A stretch of 64,000 nt of DNA from Nymphaea colorata (Eukaryota > Streptophyta > Magnoliopsida > Nymphaeales > Nymphaeaceae), in assembly GCF_008831285.2 (NCBI RefSeq), contig NC_045144.1, positions 5,286,075 through 5,350,074 of the forward strand, read 5' to 3'. Both the position numbers and the translations under genes were made by a program. Positions 23,115 through 32,891 of the stretch are shown one piece after another. The notes under the pieces are model-generated. The model was not told the DNA's origin. It searched no databases and saw only the letters and a program-made list of their open reading frames with translations. Positions within the stretch are counted from its first letter, which is position 1. Every line of letters begins with the position of its first letter.

Positions 23115-24376
23115 ATGATTGATCTTGACATGTTCGATGACGACGATGAACGAGTGCTTTTCTTTATTCGGCTAGTTTTTGTCTTCGTCTACTTTTGGTT
23201 AAAAGACCAACCATCATCTAGGAGGATTGTTCATCCATTTCGAGATGCTGGTGCATCTTTTGTCCAAATTTTGTTTCACGGTCATCCTAGAAATTGTTTG
23301 GACTTACTTCATATGCAAGGCCATACATATATGAGATTGTGTAACATTCTAAGGGATAGAAATTTGTTGGAGGATGCTCGTGACATTACGGTAGAAGAAC
23401 AAGTAGCTATGTTGCTTTTGACAATTGGACATAATGAACAGAATCGTACCATTCAAAATGCGTTTCAACATTTCGGACAAACAATAAATAAATATGTCAG
23501 CCTAGTCCTACGAGCGATATGTATACTGGGTAAGGATTATGTTTGGCGGCCCAATGATGAGATGTCAGCACATATTCAACAATCTAAACAATTCTTTCCA
23601 TATTTTCAGGTAATTTCATCATCGTAAACTCAACATGACACATACAACATGACTAACTAGTTGCTTTGTCATATAAAATTGTTTAGGAGCAATCAATGGC
23701 ACCCATATACCTGCATGGGTCTCAGCTTCAGATCAAGCAAGGTTTCGCAATAGAAAAGGATTCTTTTGTCAAAACGTCATGGCTATAGTCGGATTCGACA
23801 CTCGATTTCACTATGTTTTGGTTGTATGGGAAGGAAGTGCAACAAACTAAAGAGTATTATATAATGCACTTGATCATGACACGGACCCGTTTGTTGTCCT
23901 AGAAGGTAAGTAGTTCCACCAACGAATTCACTCTTTTATTAAGAAGCATGTATCAATGTATAAATAAATTGTGTTCAATTGTAGGCAAATATTATCTTGC
24001 TGATGGGGGGTATCCAAACATTGTCGGTTTGCTAACACCTTATCGAGGGCATCGTTATCATATGTCTGAGTTTAACATTCGGGGTGCACGCTCACCTAAA
24101 ACTGAAGAAGAATTATTCAACCATAGGCATTCATCACTCCGAAATATAGTAGAAAGAACTTTCGGCATGTTGAAATGTCGTTTTCCAATATTAAAAATGC
24201 AAGTCCAGTATCCATTCCAAAAACAAGCTCAAATCGTTCTTGCTACATGTGTATTGCACAACTTCATAATTGAACACAATCCAAATGCTGAGCAATTTGA
24301 TGATGAAGATGCACCTTCAAATGATAACTTTGTCTTAAGCGAACCTGAAATCGCAAGCCAAACACATCAGCGATGA
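23115..24376 (+). pseudogene. Harbinger DDE transposase (HARBI1/ALP1-like), broken
   Basis: Exon 1 (23115-23609) encodes MIDLDMFDDDDERVLFFIRL..., with HGHPRNCLDLLHMQGHTYMR and the helix-turn-helix-like stretch of the family, ending at donor CAG|GTAATT. Exon 2 resumes with NCLGAINGTHIPAW (from about 23677) to donor 23906; exon 3 (23985-24376) carries YYLADGGYPN, RGARSPKTEEELFNHRHSSL and VERTFGMLKCRFPIL. These contain the three catalytic sites of DDE_Tnp_4: the first, normally D in IDGTH, is N here; then D in LADGGYP and E in VERTFG. There is an in-frame TAA in exon 2 (about 23848, after EGSATN), and the needed acceptor before NCLGA reads ATAA rather than AG. Homology to the usual C-terminus (AMRAAIS, MFTDYQ) continues past the TGA at 24374 with another stop. 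Inactive transposase. Confidence 0.88.
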
Positions 24377-24437
24377 AGCAACAATGCTATGAGAGCAGCT
24401 ATATCATCTTAAATGTTTACAGATTATCAAGTGAATA

Positions 24438-24507
24438 GTAAGTTTGTTTATAAATGTTCACAATTTGTTTAGTTTGATTGTTTTGACATTTGTTTTGTTT
24501 TGAATAG
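24438..24507 (+). other. Candidate intron joining transposase tail to HBD exon
   Basis: A GTAAGT donor at 24438 and a pyrimidine-rich acceptor tttgttttgaatag ending at 24507 bound a 70-bp stretch. Splicing would link the transposase C-terminal tail (MFTDYQVN) to the HBD exon, but the phases differ by one base and the tail already holds two stops, so a fusion protein cannot be read in this copy. Confidence 0.4.
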
Positions 24508-24829
24508 GACAACGAAGGTGACGCCTCGCCAAAAGTACTATGTGGTTTTCAAAGATCGTGAGCGAGACATATATGACAGTTGGGAGCGGTGCCAACCATT
24601 AGTCTATCGGTACAAGGGTGCCATCTTCAGATCGTTTGATTCATTGAAAGTAGCTGAGTATCACATGCATGAGTATGTCCACAACAAGTATGATGTGCAA
24701 GTATGTAGGCCTCCACTCATTGAAGATGACATCGCAGATGAAGATATAGAAGACACAAAGTTTGAAGAACGGAAGTGCAGCTACAAATGTTGGATAACTT
24801 CTTTTGCAATTGCATGTTTTCTTTGTTAG
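24508..24829 (+). CDS. RNase H1-type hybrid-binding (Cauli_VI) domain ORF in Harbinger
   Basis: Open frame of about 107 codons right behind the transposase, same strand, ending at TAG-free stop 24827-24829. It reads QKYYVVFKDRERDIYDSWER, then CQPLVYRYKGAIFRSFDSLK and VAEYHMHEY. This matches the small RNA:DNA-hybrid-binding fold found at the N-terminus of eukaryotic RNase H1 and in viroplasmin-type proteins (family pattern YYVV.KG...GIY.SW..C...V.GY.GA.FKSF....EA). The conserved W, C, KGA and F-R/K-S-F positions are all present. There is no RNase H catalytic domain behind it: the rest is an acidic stretch (EDDIADEDIEDTKFEE) and a short Cys-rich hydrophobic end. No in-frame ATG precedes it; it begins after a good splice acceptor at 24507, so it is an exon, perhaps of a separate transcript or of a transposase fusion. 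Expression unknown. Confidence 0.8.
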
Positions 24830-25239
24830 ATATGTACTCATTAAACTTCTGTTTTTCTGGATAGTAGGGAATACATCCTTTTGTGGATTTGTACTCATTA
24901 AACTTATGTGGACATGTACTTTTGTGGGTACAACTTTGTTATTGTTGTAAATTTTATTTCAACAACTACATTGCACTTTTGGATGTCATGGTTTTAACTG
25001 TGTTTTTTTTTTTAAACATAAATGTGTTGTCGGTACCCTGTGCATCTTGTTGTTGTCTGGATGGTAGAGAATACACCCTCAACATTTTGTTCTTGTCATT
25101 TTTTGGATGGTAAGGAATACACTCTCAACATTTTGTTCTTATTGTTTTCTGGATGGTAGGGAATACACCCTAAACATTTTGTTGTTTTGGAAGATCATCT
25201 TCCAATTTCTTCCCTAGTCAGATTTGGAGAGGAGAAGAC
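24830..25239 (+). repeat. Harbinger 3' tandem repeats
   Basis: The phrase ctggatggtagRgaatacaccctcaacattttgtt recurs about three times between 25056 and 25185 (unit ~50-60 bp), and TGTACTCATTAAACTT recurs at 24833 and 24891. Non-coding 3' region of the transposon. Confidence 0.7.
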
Positions 25240-25470
25240 ACAAAAAAAAAAACAACATTTACCACGTTAAATTTTTCTTGTGCATCAAATAGGGTTAAAT
25301 TTACCACGTTAAATTCTTCTTGTGCATCAAACATGGTTAAATTTACCACGGTAAATTCTTCCCGCCCATCAAACAGGGCCTCAGATTGGAAGAGGGAGAA
25401 ATTTCATCCTGTAATTTTTTCCCATGATAAATTTACCGCGTTAAGTTTCACCCGCCCATCAAACGGGCCC
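25240..25470 (+). repeat. Harbinger right subterminal and terminal repeats
   Basis: Three to four copies of a ~42-bp unit built from AAATTTACCACGTTAAATTC and TTGTGCATCAAAC-GGT, then a last unit ending GTTTCACCCGCCCATCAAAC and the terminal GGGCCC. These mirror the GTGAAA..TTCACC motifs at the left end. Confidence 0.75.
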
Positions 25471-25473
25471 TTA

Positions 25474-25925
25474 AGTTCGACGCACAAATTTATCAAGTTA
25501 GAGAGTTTATTTTTTTAAATGCCAAAAAAGTTTAAAAATGAACAAAATTCAATATGTTTATCTTTCTAATTTAAGTTTCAAATTGTCAAGCATCATTTTG
25601 CAATTGGGTATGGCCCAATCTATTTATATATGGATATTTTGTGGATGGAAAACATTGACTTTTCACATAAAATAACAAAAAAAAAAAACTGTGGCAATTA
25701 ATGTCAAAAACTAAAAGGAAGAAATGTATCGGCGATATGTTTTCATGCTGAATATGCTTCGATAGGATCTCGTCACTGTCTTCCATAAGAAAGATCCCGC
25801 GAAGTAGAAGTAACCCATAAAGATTCCAATCACACAAGTGGCTAAGTCAGTCTATTTCTCATGGACGGGGGAGGTGAAAATGAGAAAAAAAAGTCAACGG
25901 TTCGATATTAAATACACCTAACCTA
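25474..25925. other. Intergenic, nothing recognised
   Basis: AT-rich flank of the Harbinger element; no ORF with family resemblance. Confidence 0.4.
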
Positions 25926-26127
25926 AACTATGGGCCAGCTTAGACGGTCAATTCTGGCGATATATTAGCACCAGAGTAGTTTTCCACTAGCACTATAAAT
26001 ATTGTGCCATTTATAACAGCAGCGGCAGCTTGATCTTTGGTGCTACTAGTGCCGCTAGCGAAATGCCAAAGACCTCCAACTTTAGCTCTATTTTGGCGCC
26101 AGAGCTGGCACAGTTTGTTGTAGTGAT
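25926..26127 (-). mobile_element. CACTA-type terminus (solo end)
   Basis: Read on the minus strand the segment starts CACTACAACAAACTGTGCC at 26127 and contains repeated GCTCTGGCGCC / CTAGTGCC motifs, the look of a CACTA (En/Spm) terminal inverted repeat with subterminal repeats. No partner end with matching flank was found to the left, so it is a truncated or very short derivative. Confidence 0.45.
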
Positions 26128-27467
26128 GAGAGCCATCCATTGAAAGATACCAGTAGTCTTTGCCTTGTGTTTCATTTATAGTTATGCTTTACAATCACCA
26201 ACATAATCATCTACTAGATTACAGGACAGATTAATTTTTGAATTACAAAAGGATTTTTTATATTTATCTCCCATATTTTCATCTGCCAAATCCTTCCTTA
26301 TCTCCTTGTGTAACTGATCTGAGCATTAGATTTATGTCTTGTAACCATATGCTGATTTTCAGCGCTTTCTTCATTGCATCGTCTATCAACCTCCCTCAAA
26401 TTGGGTGGCAGAATGGAAAGCCCAAGTTTGGTTCGTAAATATTCTATGCTATTTGTCGGATGAAATCATGGAATTTAGAAAATGTTGGATAAAATCATAA
26501 AAGTTAGTGAATTTATTGAACTTGTATCCATTAGACGAAATAGGTGCTCCTATATATTGTTTAAATTAAAAAAAGTAATGTTTTTTCTTTCATTTGCAAT
26601 ACATAGAAGATATTAAACGTTTCATAATCTTTGATTCAACATTGTCAATAACATCTAATTAAATTTTATGCCTGCACAACAAATGACAGAGCAATGTCAT
26701 CGTTCATTTTTTATTCTGGCAGGAGAAATAAATACATTTTGCTCGTTGTTTTTTTTTAAAATAAAAAATAGATATGATATTTGTCGATATTATGTACTAT
26801 ACTATTTTGCCCTAAAACTTACAATTCAGTATTTATCGCTTGGATATGCCTCCCTTCACAAGTTCACTATCAAGATATGCTGGCTAAGATTTGATGATAC
26901 ACAAAAATCAATAAAATTGGGCAACTGTCCTTAAACTTATATGCAAAAAAAGTGCAGGGTAATACTAATAAGACTATGACAATAAATGAACCAAAAACTT
27001 GTGAAACCTTTTTACCATATTATCCTTATATATACGAATTACAAAATGACCCTTATGCAGACCAAAATGACCAACCTTTACTTTTTGTCCAAAACCAAAT
27101 TCAAATGCAAAGCAATTAGAAGAAAGCAATACAAGTTATATTTAAAGGCCTACTCGTTTTCTTGATAATTGTTTTTTCTATATGGTTTTCAAACATCAAA
27201 ATAGGATTCTCGATCTTAAACTTCTCATTAAGCTGAACTGAAAACTATAGCCCCCGATTTTGACTTACACTTGTCTCCTAGTGTTTTAAGCTATTTTTTA
27301 TAAATATAATCTTACAGGTGAATAAAAGATGTGAGAAAGAGAAATTAGGAATAAGGATAATGAAAAAAGAAATTGATGTTTAAATAGGATTTTTAAAAGT
27401 TAAAAACTATAAACCTTTATGAAATTGCACGTGGTTTTTCAAACCTATACCGGTAATTGTCATAACC
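26128..27467. other. Intergenic, nothing recognised
   Basis: AT-rich sequence without gene-like content. Short ORFs (26238-26438, 26668-26934) have no recognisable domains. Confidence 0.4.
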
Positions 27468-27605
27468 ACTACAACTCTATACCGGTGGTTTCTAGCGCCG
27501 TAGAGAGTCCTATACCGGTGACGACTGGTATTTGATATAGATATCTACCGGTGATTACGTTGGCCGATACTGTCGCATCACCGCTACATAGGGGTGGTTT
27601 TCTCA
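27468..27605 (+). mobile_element. CACTA-type left terminus
   Basis: Begins CACTACAACTCTATACCGG, followed by CTATACCGGTG/CTACCGGTGA/TCACCGGTAT repeats (about five ACCGGT cores in 140 bp), typical CACTA subterminal structure. No matching right end identified; the next CACTA terminus at 34677 has different subterminal motifs and a different 3-bp flank. Confidence 0.5.
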
Positions 27606-27768
27606 CCGGTATACCCAGGGGGGGCTAGGCCATGGCCCCACCCTGGCCACTGAAAAAAAAAATTACATTGAAAAAAAAAAAAATTTAATTGCACAATCTG
27701 TTTTTTGGATTTGAATTCAATTTGGCCCTACCCGGATCCAGAAGTTGGACTGTCGGCCCGCCCCTGGG
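27606..27768 (+). repeat. Short element with CCCAGGGG..CCCCTGGG ends
   Basis: CCCAGGGGGGGCTAGGCCAT at the left and GGCCCGCCCCTGGG at the right enclose a poly-A-rich core. Resembles the dispersed CAGGGGC family of this window but with a different interior. Confidence 0.45.
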
Positions 27769-27983
27769 TGTACCTTCCTCAAACCACAAAAAACCGCAGG
27801 CCATAACTGGCCACTGTTGTTTGATGCACAAGCACGCCTCAAGTGTGCCTCTCACAAACTCTCTCTCTCGCTCACTCGCTCTCTCTTGCTCGCTCGCTCT
27901 TTATGATTTGCTTTCACGCTTGGATCTTTTTCCTGTTTTTTTATAGTATAGTTATATTTTGTTTTGGTTTACTTTTTCTTAGT

Positions 27984-28141
27984 TCATTTAGCTAACGTTG
28001 GATGAAATATTGCAGCAACATCAATCCAGGCACAGAGGAATATGGTTGGCATGGAAAACTTGTGACCTTTAAGATCCCACGAACCATACTCTGGAAAGAC
28101 CTCCCTATCTTCTGGCTTGTTGCTCACCTCTTTAGGGAAAC
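27984..28141 (-). other. Unidentified 51-codon exon-like ORF
   Basis: After acceptor ttctgttcag (28142-28144) the minus strand reads FPKEVSNKPEDREVFPEYGS, WDLKGHKFSMPT and continues to a TGA at 27984. Composition is protein-like (EVFPEYGSWD) but I do not recognise the family. A last exon or a captured fragment is possible. Confidence 0.35.
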
Positions 28142-28402
28142 CTGAACAGAAATGTTTGAGAGAAGATCATGATTTCAAGTAGAACTTTTGGACAAGATTA
28201 TTTTCCGCATTCTCCAATATCCGAGTCTTGCCAAATGACATGCTAGGCATCGAACAAGCACCAGGAAGAGGTGAACGATCTTCTCAGCTTTACAACCAAA
28301 CAATAAATCCTGCCAAAATTTCAAAAATTGTAAAGTTATTACTTTTCATCTTTTAAAAGTAAACGTAGGGAATAAGAGACAAAGTAGAGCAAACTCAGTT
28401 AC

Positions 28403-28488
28403 CATGTATTCCATGATCTTCATCATCAACGATCAAAAGTGCATATACAATAGCATGTGTTGCCTCTAGTATTCCCTCACGCGCAAAC
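28403..28488 (-). other. Unidentified internal exon-like segment
   Basis: 86-bp minus segment with acceptor tttatag and donor GTAACT, open in one frame: FAREGILEATHAIVYALLIV then DDEDHGIH. It lies upstream of 27984-28141 on the same strand; the sequence between (28170-28310) is interrupted by stops in the frames checked. Family unknown; the two may be parts of one decayed gene. Confidence 0.35.
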
Positions 28489-30013
28489 CTATAAATACAC
28501 CTTTAAATAAACAGAGAAATTCTTATCTTTGATCTGATCCATATTCAATCACTTGGCTAATATGACTAATATTTGTTTCGTCGTGAAACATCTAATGCCT
28601 CAGCATCATTGTTTTGTGGATATGCCATTGTTCGGTTTTATGTCCTGCAAACTAACACTCATTCATTTACATTTCTCCTCATCGATTCTAGCAGTTGCAA
28701 AACTATCCAACAACAATTGTAGCTTGGTTTAGAGTTCTACAATCAATTTCATATGGCCTATTTCTTGACAATTGTGTAAAAGATATTTGCGGTTTTGACT
28801 ATTACATCTCACAAGCTTGGTTTCAGGCTGCATGTTTTCGTTCTGCAACATTTGTTCTCACTGGTGTGCCTTCTTATTTTCTATCTCTATTTATTCATTC
28901 CTTGTGATATACAACTTATTTTCCATGGCAATAACTTTTGATTTTTACTTTTCAACATTGGAGGAGGTAGCGATTCATGTTTCTTTGTTTATCCTATATC
29001 AAGTTACACGTAGCTTTCTGCTTTTATGTCTAGCGAGGAGTTATAACTGAATTGTTGCTGAGCTGATGACATTTTGTGCAGACGTCCCCTCATCATGAGA
29101 TGACTTGATGAAGCATAAAAGGCAGGCTAGATGATTTAAATGGTTTTTGTTTGTTGTATCATAGTTGAACAGTTAAAATAATTACACCAAGCCTGTTGAT
29201 GTTGTAAATTTTTTTTGTTTGCTTGCCTTTTTTTGAAAAGATAATAAAATACCATTTACCACCAAATGTTGTTAAAGGTGTTTCCTTAAGATAGGTATAA
29301 ATTTCAGAATGGCGCATGCTAGTGATTTGGAAAAGAATGCAATTTATTTCTGCATCTCCAAAACCCAATGATTTATTGAAACATGATAGTTTCACAACAT
29401 GTCCTCTTTTGAAAAATTATAAGTATGACATGAAATCAATCATCTATTATAAAGCTAATGTATCATATCTCTTTTTGAGAATAGTTGTTGTTTTAGTCTT
29501 TTTTTAGTTCACAATTTCCCACATTTTATTCAATAATTGAGAGAAAACTCCACGATTACATCCTCCCGGTCAAACCCTAAGTCCTGCATCCTCGGTTTTG
29601 TGTGCAATTAAATTCATCGTGAAGCATATTAAACCAAAAAGAACGGATTTCTATTAGCGATTGTCCTGTGAGCACACAACTCTTTAATTTTGTCTTTAGT
29701 ATATAATCAGAGGTTGCAACTTTAATATGTCATTTAGAAATATGGTATTTGGTCGTGTTTATCTTCAAACCTAAAATTGGTTTAACCACTTGAGAATCTT
29801 ATGTTGCTAGCTCATGTTCTCAGATGTTGGAGTTTTTTTAAAACATGAAGACTTGCTTGTTCTGCTATTTTTGAATTTCTCGGAATTTGCAATTCTTAAT
29901 TAATCTTAACAATTTATGTCTATTTGTGTGCCAATGGATGTGGCAGTCTTGCATATGTCGTACAATTTTTTGCATTTTTCTTCATATTTCCTAATTCTTT
30001 TTGTGCATTTCAG
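28489..30013. other. Intergenic or intronic, nothing recognised
   Basis: T-rich plus strand with short hydrophobic ORFs (28695-29050) that look compositional. No domain recognised. Confidence 0.4.
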
Positions 30014-30076
30014 GTTCAACTCATGGCTTCCATAAAGAAGCTGTTGGATCCCAATGGAATAATGAACCCATACAAA
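30014..30076 (+). pseudogene. D-2-hydroxyglutarate dehydrogenase C-terminal exon fragment
   Basis: After acceptor gcatttcag the plus strand reads VQLMASIKKLLDPNGIMNPY K, nearly the C-terminal signature of plant mitochondrial D-2-hydroxyglutarate dehydrogenase and related FAD-linked oxidases (MASIKKLLDPNGILNPYK). The family then continues VLPHSL; here it diverges to CSSSVRTLLK. No other D2HGDH exon was found nearby, so this is an isolated fragment. The FAD- and metal-binding parts are absent. Confidence 0.7.
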
Positions 30077-31366
30077 TGTTCTTCATCAGTCCGTACTTTG
30101 CTGAAGGTAATATAACTTTGGTTGACTCCAGAGTTCCTTGTTATACTCTCCTTATGTCACATTTTTTGAAAGTTAATGCTCATGTGTTAGCATAAAAAAT
30201 TACTCTGTGTTCCTCTTCTGGATGATAATTGACAATGTGTTCTTGTTTTTCAAGTGCCCATGTCCACAAAATTAACATCGTCATTGCTCTATACAGAAAT
30301 AAATAAAAATTAGCATCGTCGTTGCTCCTTTCCCCCGCCAGCCAATTTTTCTGGCTCCGCCACTGTACTCAACCCCTTACTTTGTAAAGTACAGACCTGC
30401 TTTTCGTATCTCAAGTACCACTTCTGCTTGGCTTCAATTTGTATATCAGCAGTTCAAATAGAGATTAGCCACCCACCAACCTCTCCTCCATCCATTGTGC
30501 CAACCCTCTTAAGGATTTTAAATTTTTCTCTTCATCTACTCTCGTAAACATAAATACACACTCTGAAACACACGTGCATGCACACATACACACATACAAC
30601 TTTTGGTTTCATTGTATGGGTCTTAATTTGCCTATAGCAATTAAATGTTGAATTGCGATTTGCTTCATGGTGTTTGGTAACAAGAACATTTTGTTGTTTG
30701 GAAAGCAGAGTTCTATAAAGTAAAACAATTGAGTGGGAAAGAATGCTGCCTTCCAGTTACCAAATTCCCTTGAATTGTTGACACTCTTTTCGAGAAAATT
30801 GGGAAGAAGAAGCCGCAGTAGCGCATGTTAGGCCAAGCTAATCTACAGAAATTTGAAGGACACGTCTCCCTTTAGATGTACGTATAATGTGTGGCCAATC
30901 AAATTTGACGATGGAAAAATGTTCTCTATCTTAAATTGCAGGTTGTGGACCAGAGAAGGGAAACTTTTCATGTGGACATTAGAAAAGATCAGCCTTACAT
31001 TCATTATTTCAACTTGGCTTTACCTTTTAATTTTTTTCATGTACAAAAAAACACAAAATTTGCAAAAGGCAACCTAACATTTGAGTGATATAGCAAAAAA
31101 GTGCTAATGTTTTGAAACTTTTCAATTCACTGCCTTGTATGTGGAGCTATATTATGTGACTCGTGTGGGCCGTTGCCTTTGAAATCTTTTACTGCGAGCG
31201 AGTTAGACATGTGTGCAGCCACATGTAGTGTTGCCCACATCAGACTTAAGTGATACCCCGCAAGCACTCATTCTTTTTAGTCAGAGACAGGTTAAGGTCC
31301 TTTATCCAAAATTTTCTAGCTTTATCATTATTCGGGCGGTTAAATGTAACTGTCCTGAAAAACAAT
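30077..31366. other. Intergenic, nothing recognised
   Basis: AT-rich. 30310-30370 contains ccgccagccaatttttctggctccgccactg, probably a remnant end of the dispersed CAGGGGC/GGCTCCGCC family. No genes recognised. Confidence 0.4.
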
Positions 31367-32039
31367 AAGGTACCGTTTGATTGCCCTGATCCTAGATTTG
31401 GGATTGATTTCAAATTCTTAGTCTTAAAACCAGAGCTTTCTCAAAACCTCTTCTGCCTCGTTTCATGGATCTCTCTCTCTCACATCTCTTATTATCTTCA
31501 GCATTGACCACTTTTCTTTTTGTTTCCTGCATGGGTAGGCCAGCCCAAATAAGTTTCTCTCTCTCTCTCTCCCCCACTAATTGAGGGTTTTCATGGTCAA
31601 CACTCTATCGGTCAACTGTCTCTCTTTCTGTCTCTTCAACAAGCCCAAGACAGACTGTAGGAGGACCCCCTACCAGTGCATCCCAAAGAGGATTAAAGAT
31701 CCACCCAAGTGACCAGACCCAGGGGCAGAGTGAAGGAGGGGCCTGCAGAAGCATTGGCTCCCCCTCAAAAAAATTGTTTAAAAAAATTTACATGTGAATT
31801 TTAAAATATTTCACTTATCCTACATAAAAATTTTGAAAATTGGTATTTCGGTTCCTATCTAAATTTGGAAACTTTAATTCAGCCATCTCATAAAAAATTT
31901 CTGGCTCCACCCCTGATCGGACCCCTTTGACCTGCCCACAGTTTGATCTCAGACCTGCAATTCCAGCTCTTTTGTGGATCAGAAATCTGCCAAACGTGAG
32001 ATTTGTTCAGATCTCAGATTTATGGTAAACAAGTAGGGC
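31367..32039 (+). mobile_element. Possible Tourist/Harbinger-like MITE with nested insertion
   Basis: Starts after TAA with GGTACCGTTTGATTGCCCTG, reminiscent of Harbinger/Tourist ends. Opposing sequence near 32010-32038 (TTTATGGTAAACAAGTAGGG) could be the partner end. A CAGGGGC-family element at 31720-31915 is nested in it. Borders are uncertain. Confidence 0.3.
31720..31915 (+). repeat. Dispersed CAGGGGC-family element
   Basis: CAGGGGCAGAGTGAAGGAGG at the left, CTGGCTCCACCCCTG at the right, enclosing TTACATGTGAATTTTAAAA and TAAAAATTTTGAAAATTGGT; the same core phrases recur in the other family members in the window. Confidence 0.75.
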
Positions 32040-32306
32040 TTAGGGGGGCTTGATTACTTCAAATTTGAATCCATGGGTCTGAAGTGATATACTTTTACTG
32101 GTGTGGTAAAATTTCTACAGTAAAATCCATGGTTCATTTAACTAAGAATCTTAAGTCAGATCTAAGTCTTACAATTGAAATCCTTGTTTTGTGTTTTTTC
32201 ATTAAAAAAAATGTCGGATTTAAGTAACGGAGGGGGGTCGTCATACCTTAAATTCAAGGTTCTCAAATCTTGAGGATTTTAAATCATGACACTCAATTGC
32301 CCCTAA
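32040..32306 (+). mobile_element. MITE with TTAGGGG..CCCCTAA ends
   Basis: Left TTAGGGGGGCTTGATTACTT with TTTGAATCC inside; right, on the minus strand, TTAGGGGCAATTGAGTGTCA with TTTAAAATCC inside. Imperfect inverted repeats about 35 bp long around a ~267-bp non-coding element. Confidence 0.5.
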
Positions 32307-32339
32307 GAAAAAGAATAAGAAAAAGAAGAAGTCAATACC

Positions 32340-32590
32340 ATTCTCGATATATTTTTTTGTCCACCTTCGAGACAATGTCGGTAAAAACAAACTATTACTT
32401 ACGTGCTGGATGTCGGTAAATAATCAATATTTACGTACGTGTTTGGCACGTCAATGATAGTACCTACACCAACGGGATGCTCCGACATGTCGGTGATGAC
32501 TTTTTACCGACACTCTCTTCACCAACGATTAATAAAAACCATCAGAAAAACAATTACCGAGGTATAGCCATTTTTCACCGACATTTTTTA
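32340..32590 (+). mobile_element. CACTA-like subterminal repeat array
   Basis: Repeated TGTCGGTAAA, ACCGACA and TCACCGACA motifs in both orientations within 250 bp. The outer CACTA end itself is not visible. Could be the left part of the element whose right end is at 34677. Confidence 0.4.
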
Positions 32591-32785
32591 CAGGAGGATA
32601 GGTGAAAATAACAGTCTTTGGATGCCACTTGCCTGGTCATGATAATTTTGTCATAGCTCATCAACATGCACCCGTAACATCCATTTGAGCTGCTTGCGAT
32701 TCCTGTTATCTTCTGTCCTTGGTCAGAGGAAATACCAGCAGGGCTCACAATGTCTTCCCTTTCAGCATTCAAAGCCAAAATGTTC
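32591..32785 (-). other. ORF fragment inside CACTA-like region
   Basis: Minus-strand frame from ATG at 32778 reads MALNAEREDIVSPAGISSDQ, then GQKITGIASSSNGCYG and MLMSYDKIIMTRQVASKDCY. It is protein-like, lies between CACTA-like subterminal arrays, and may be captured host coding sequence. Not identified. Confidence 0.35.
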
Positions 32786-32891
32786 TAGCTATGGGGCATT
32801 AGATACAAAATTTTAAATTTTTAAAAGGTACTAATATGTAAATGATAAATACTGCTTAGAAATACCAATACCAAAAAATGGAGTCCGCATG

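Larger units (their letters stand above)
20233..25470 (+). mobile_element. PIF/Harbinger DNA transposon, full length, damaged coding
   Basis: 5238-bp element. Left end GGCCCCGTTTGATAGGCGGG; right end, read on the minus strand, GGGCCCGTTTGATGGGCGGG: imperfect inverted repeats differing at 2 of 20 positions. TTA flanks both sides. Inside, both on plus, lie a Myb/SANT-like accessory gene (21886-22869) and a DDE transposase (23115-24376), the two-gene layout of the superfamily, plus an extra ORF with an RNase H1-type hybrid-binding domain (24508-24829). Both ends carry subterminal repeats. Internal stops and a missing splice acceptor show it is no longer autonomous, although its ends could still be mobilised in trans. 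Confidence 0.92.
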
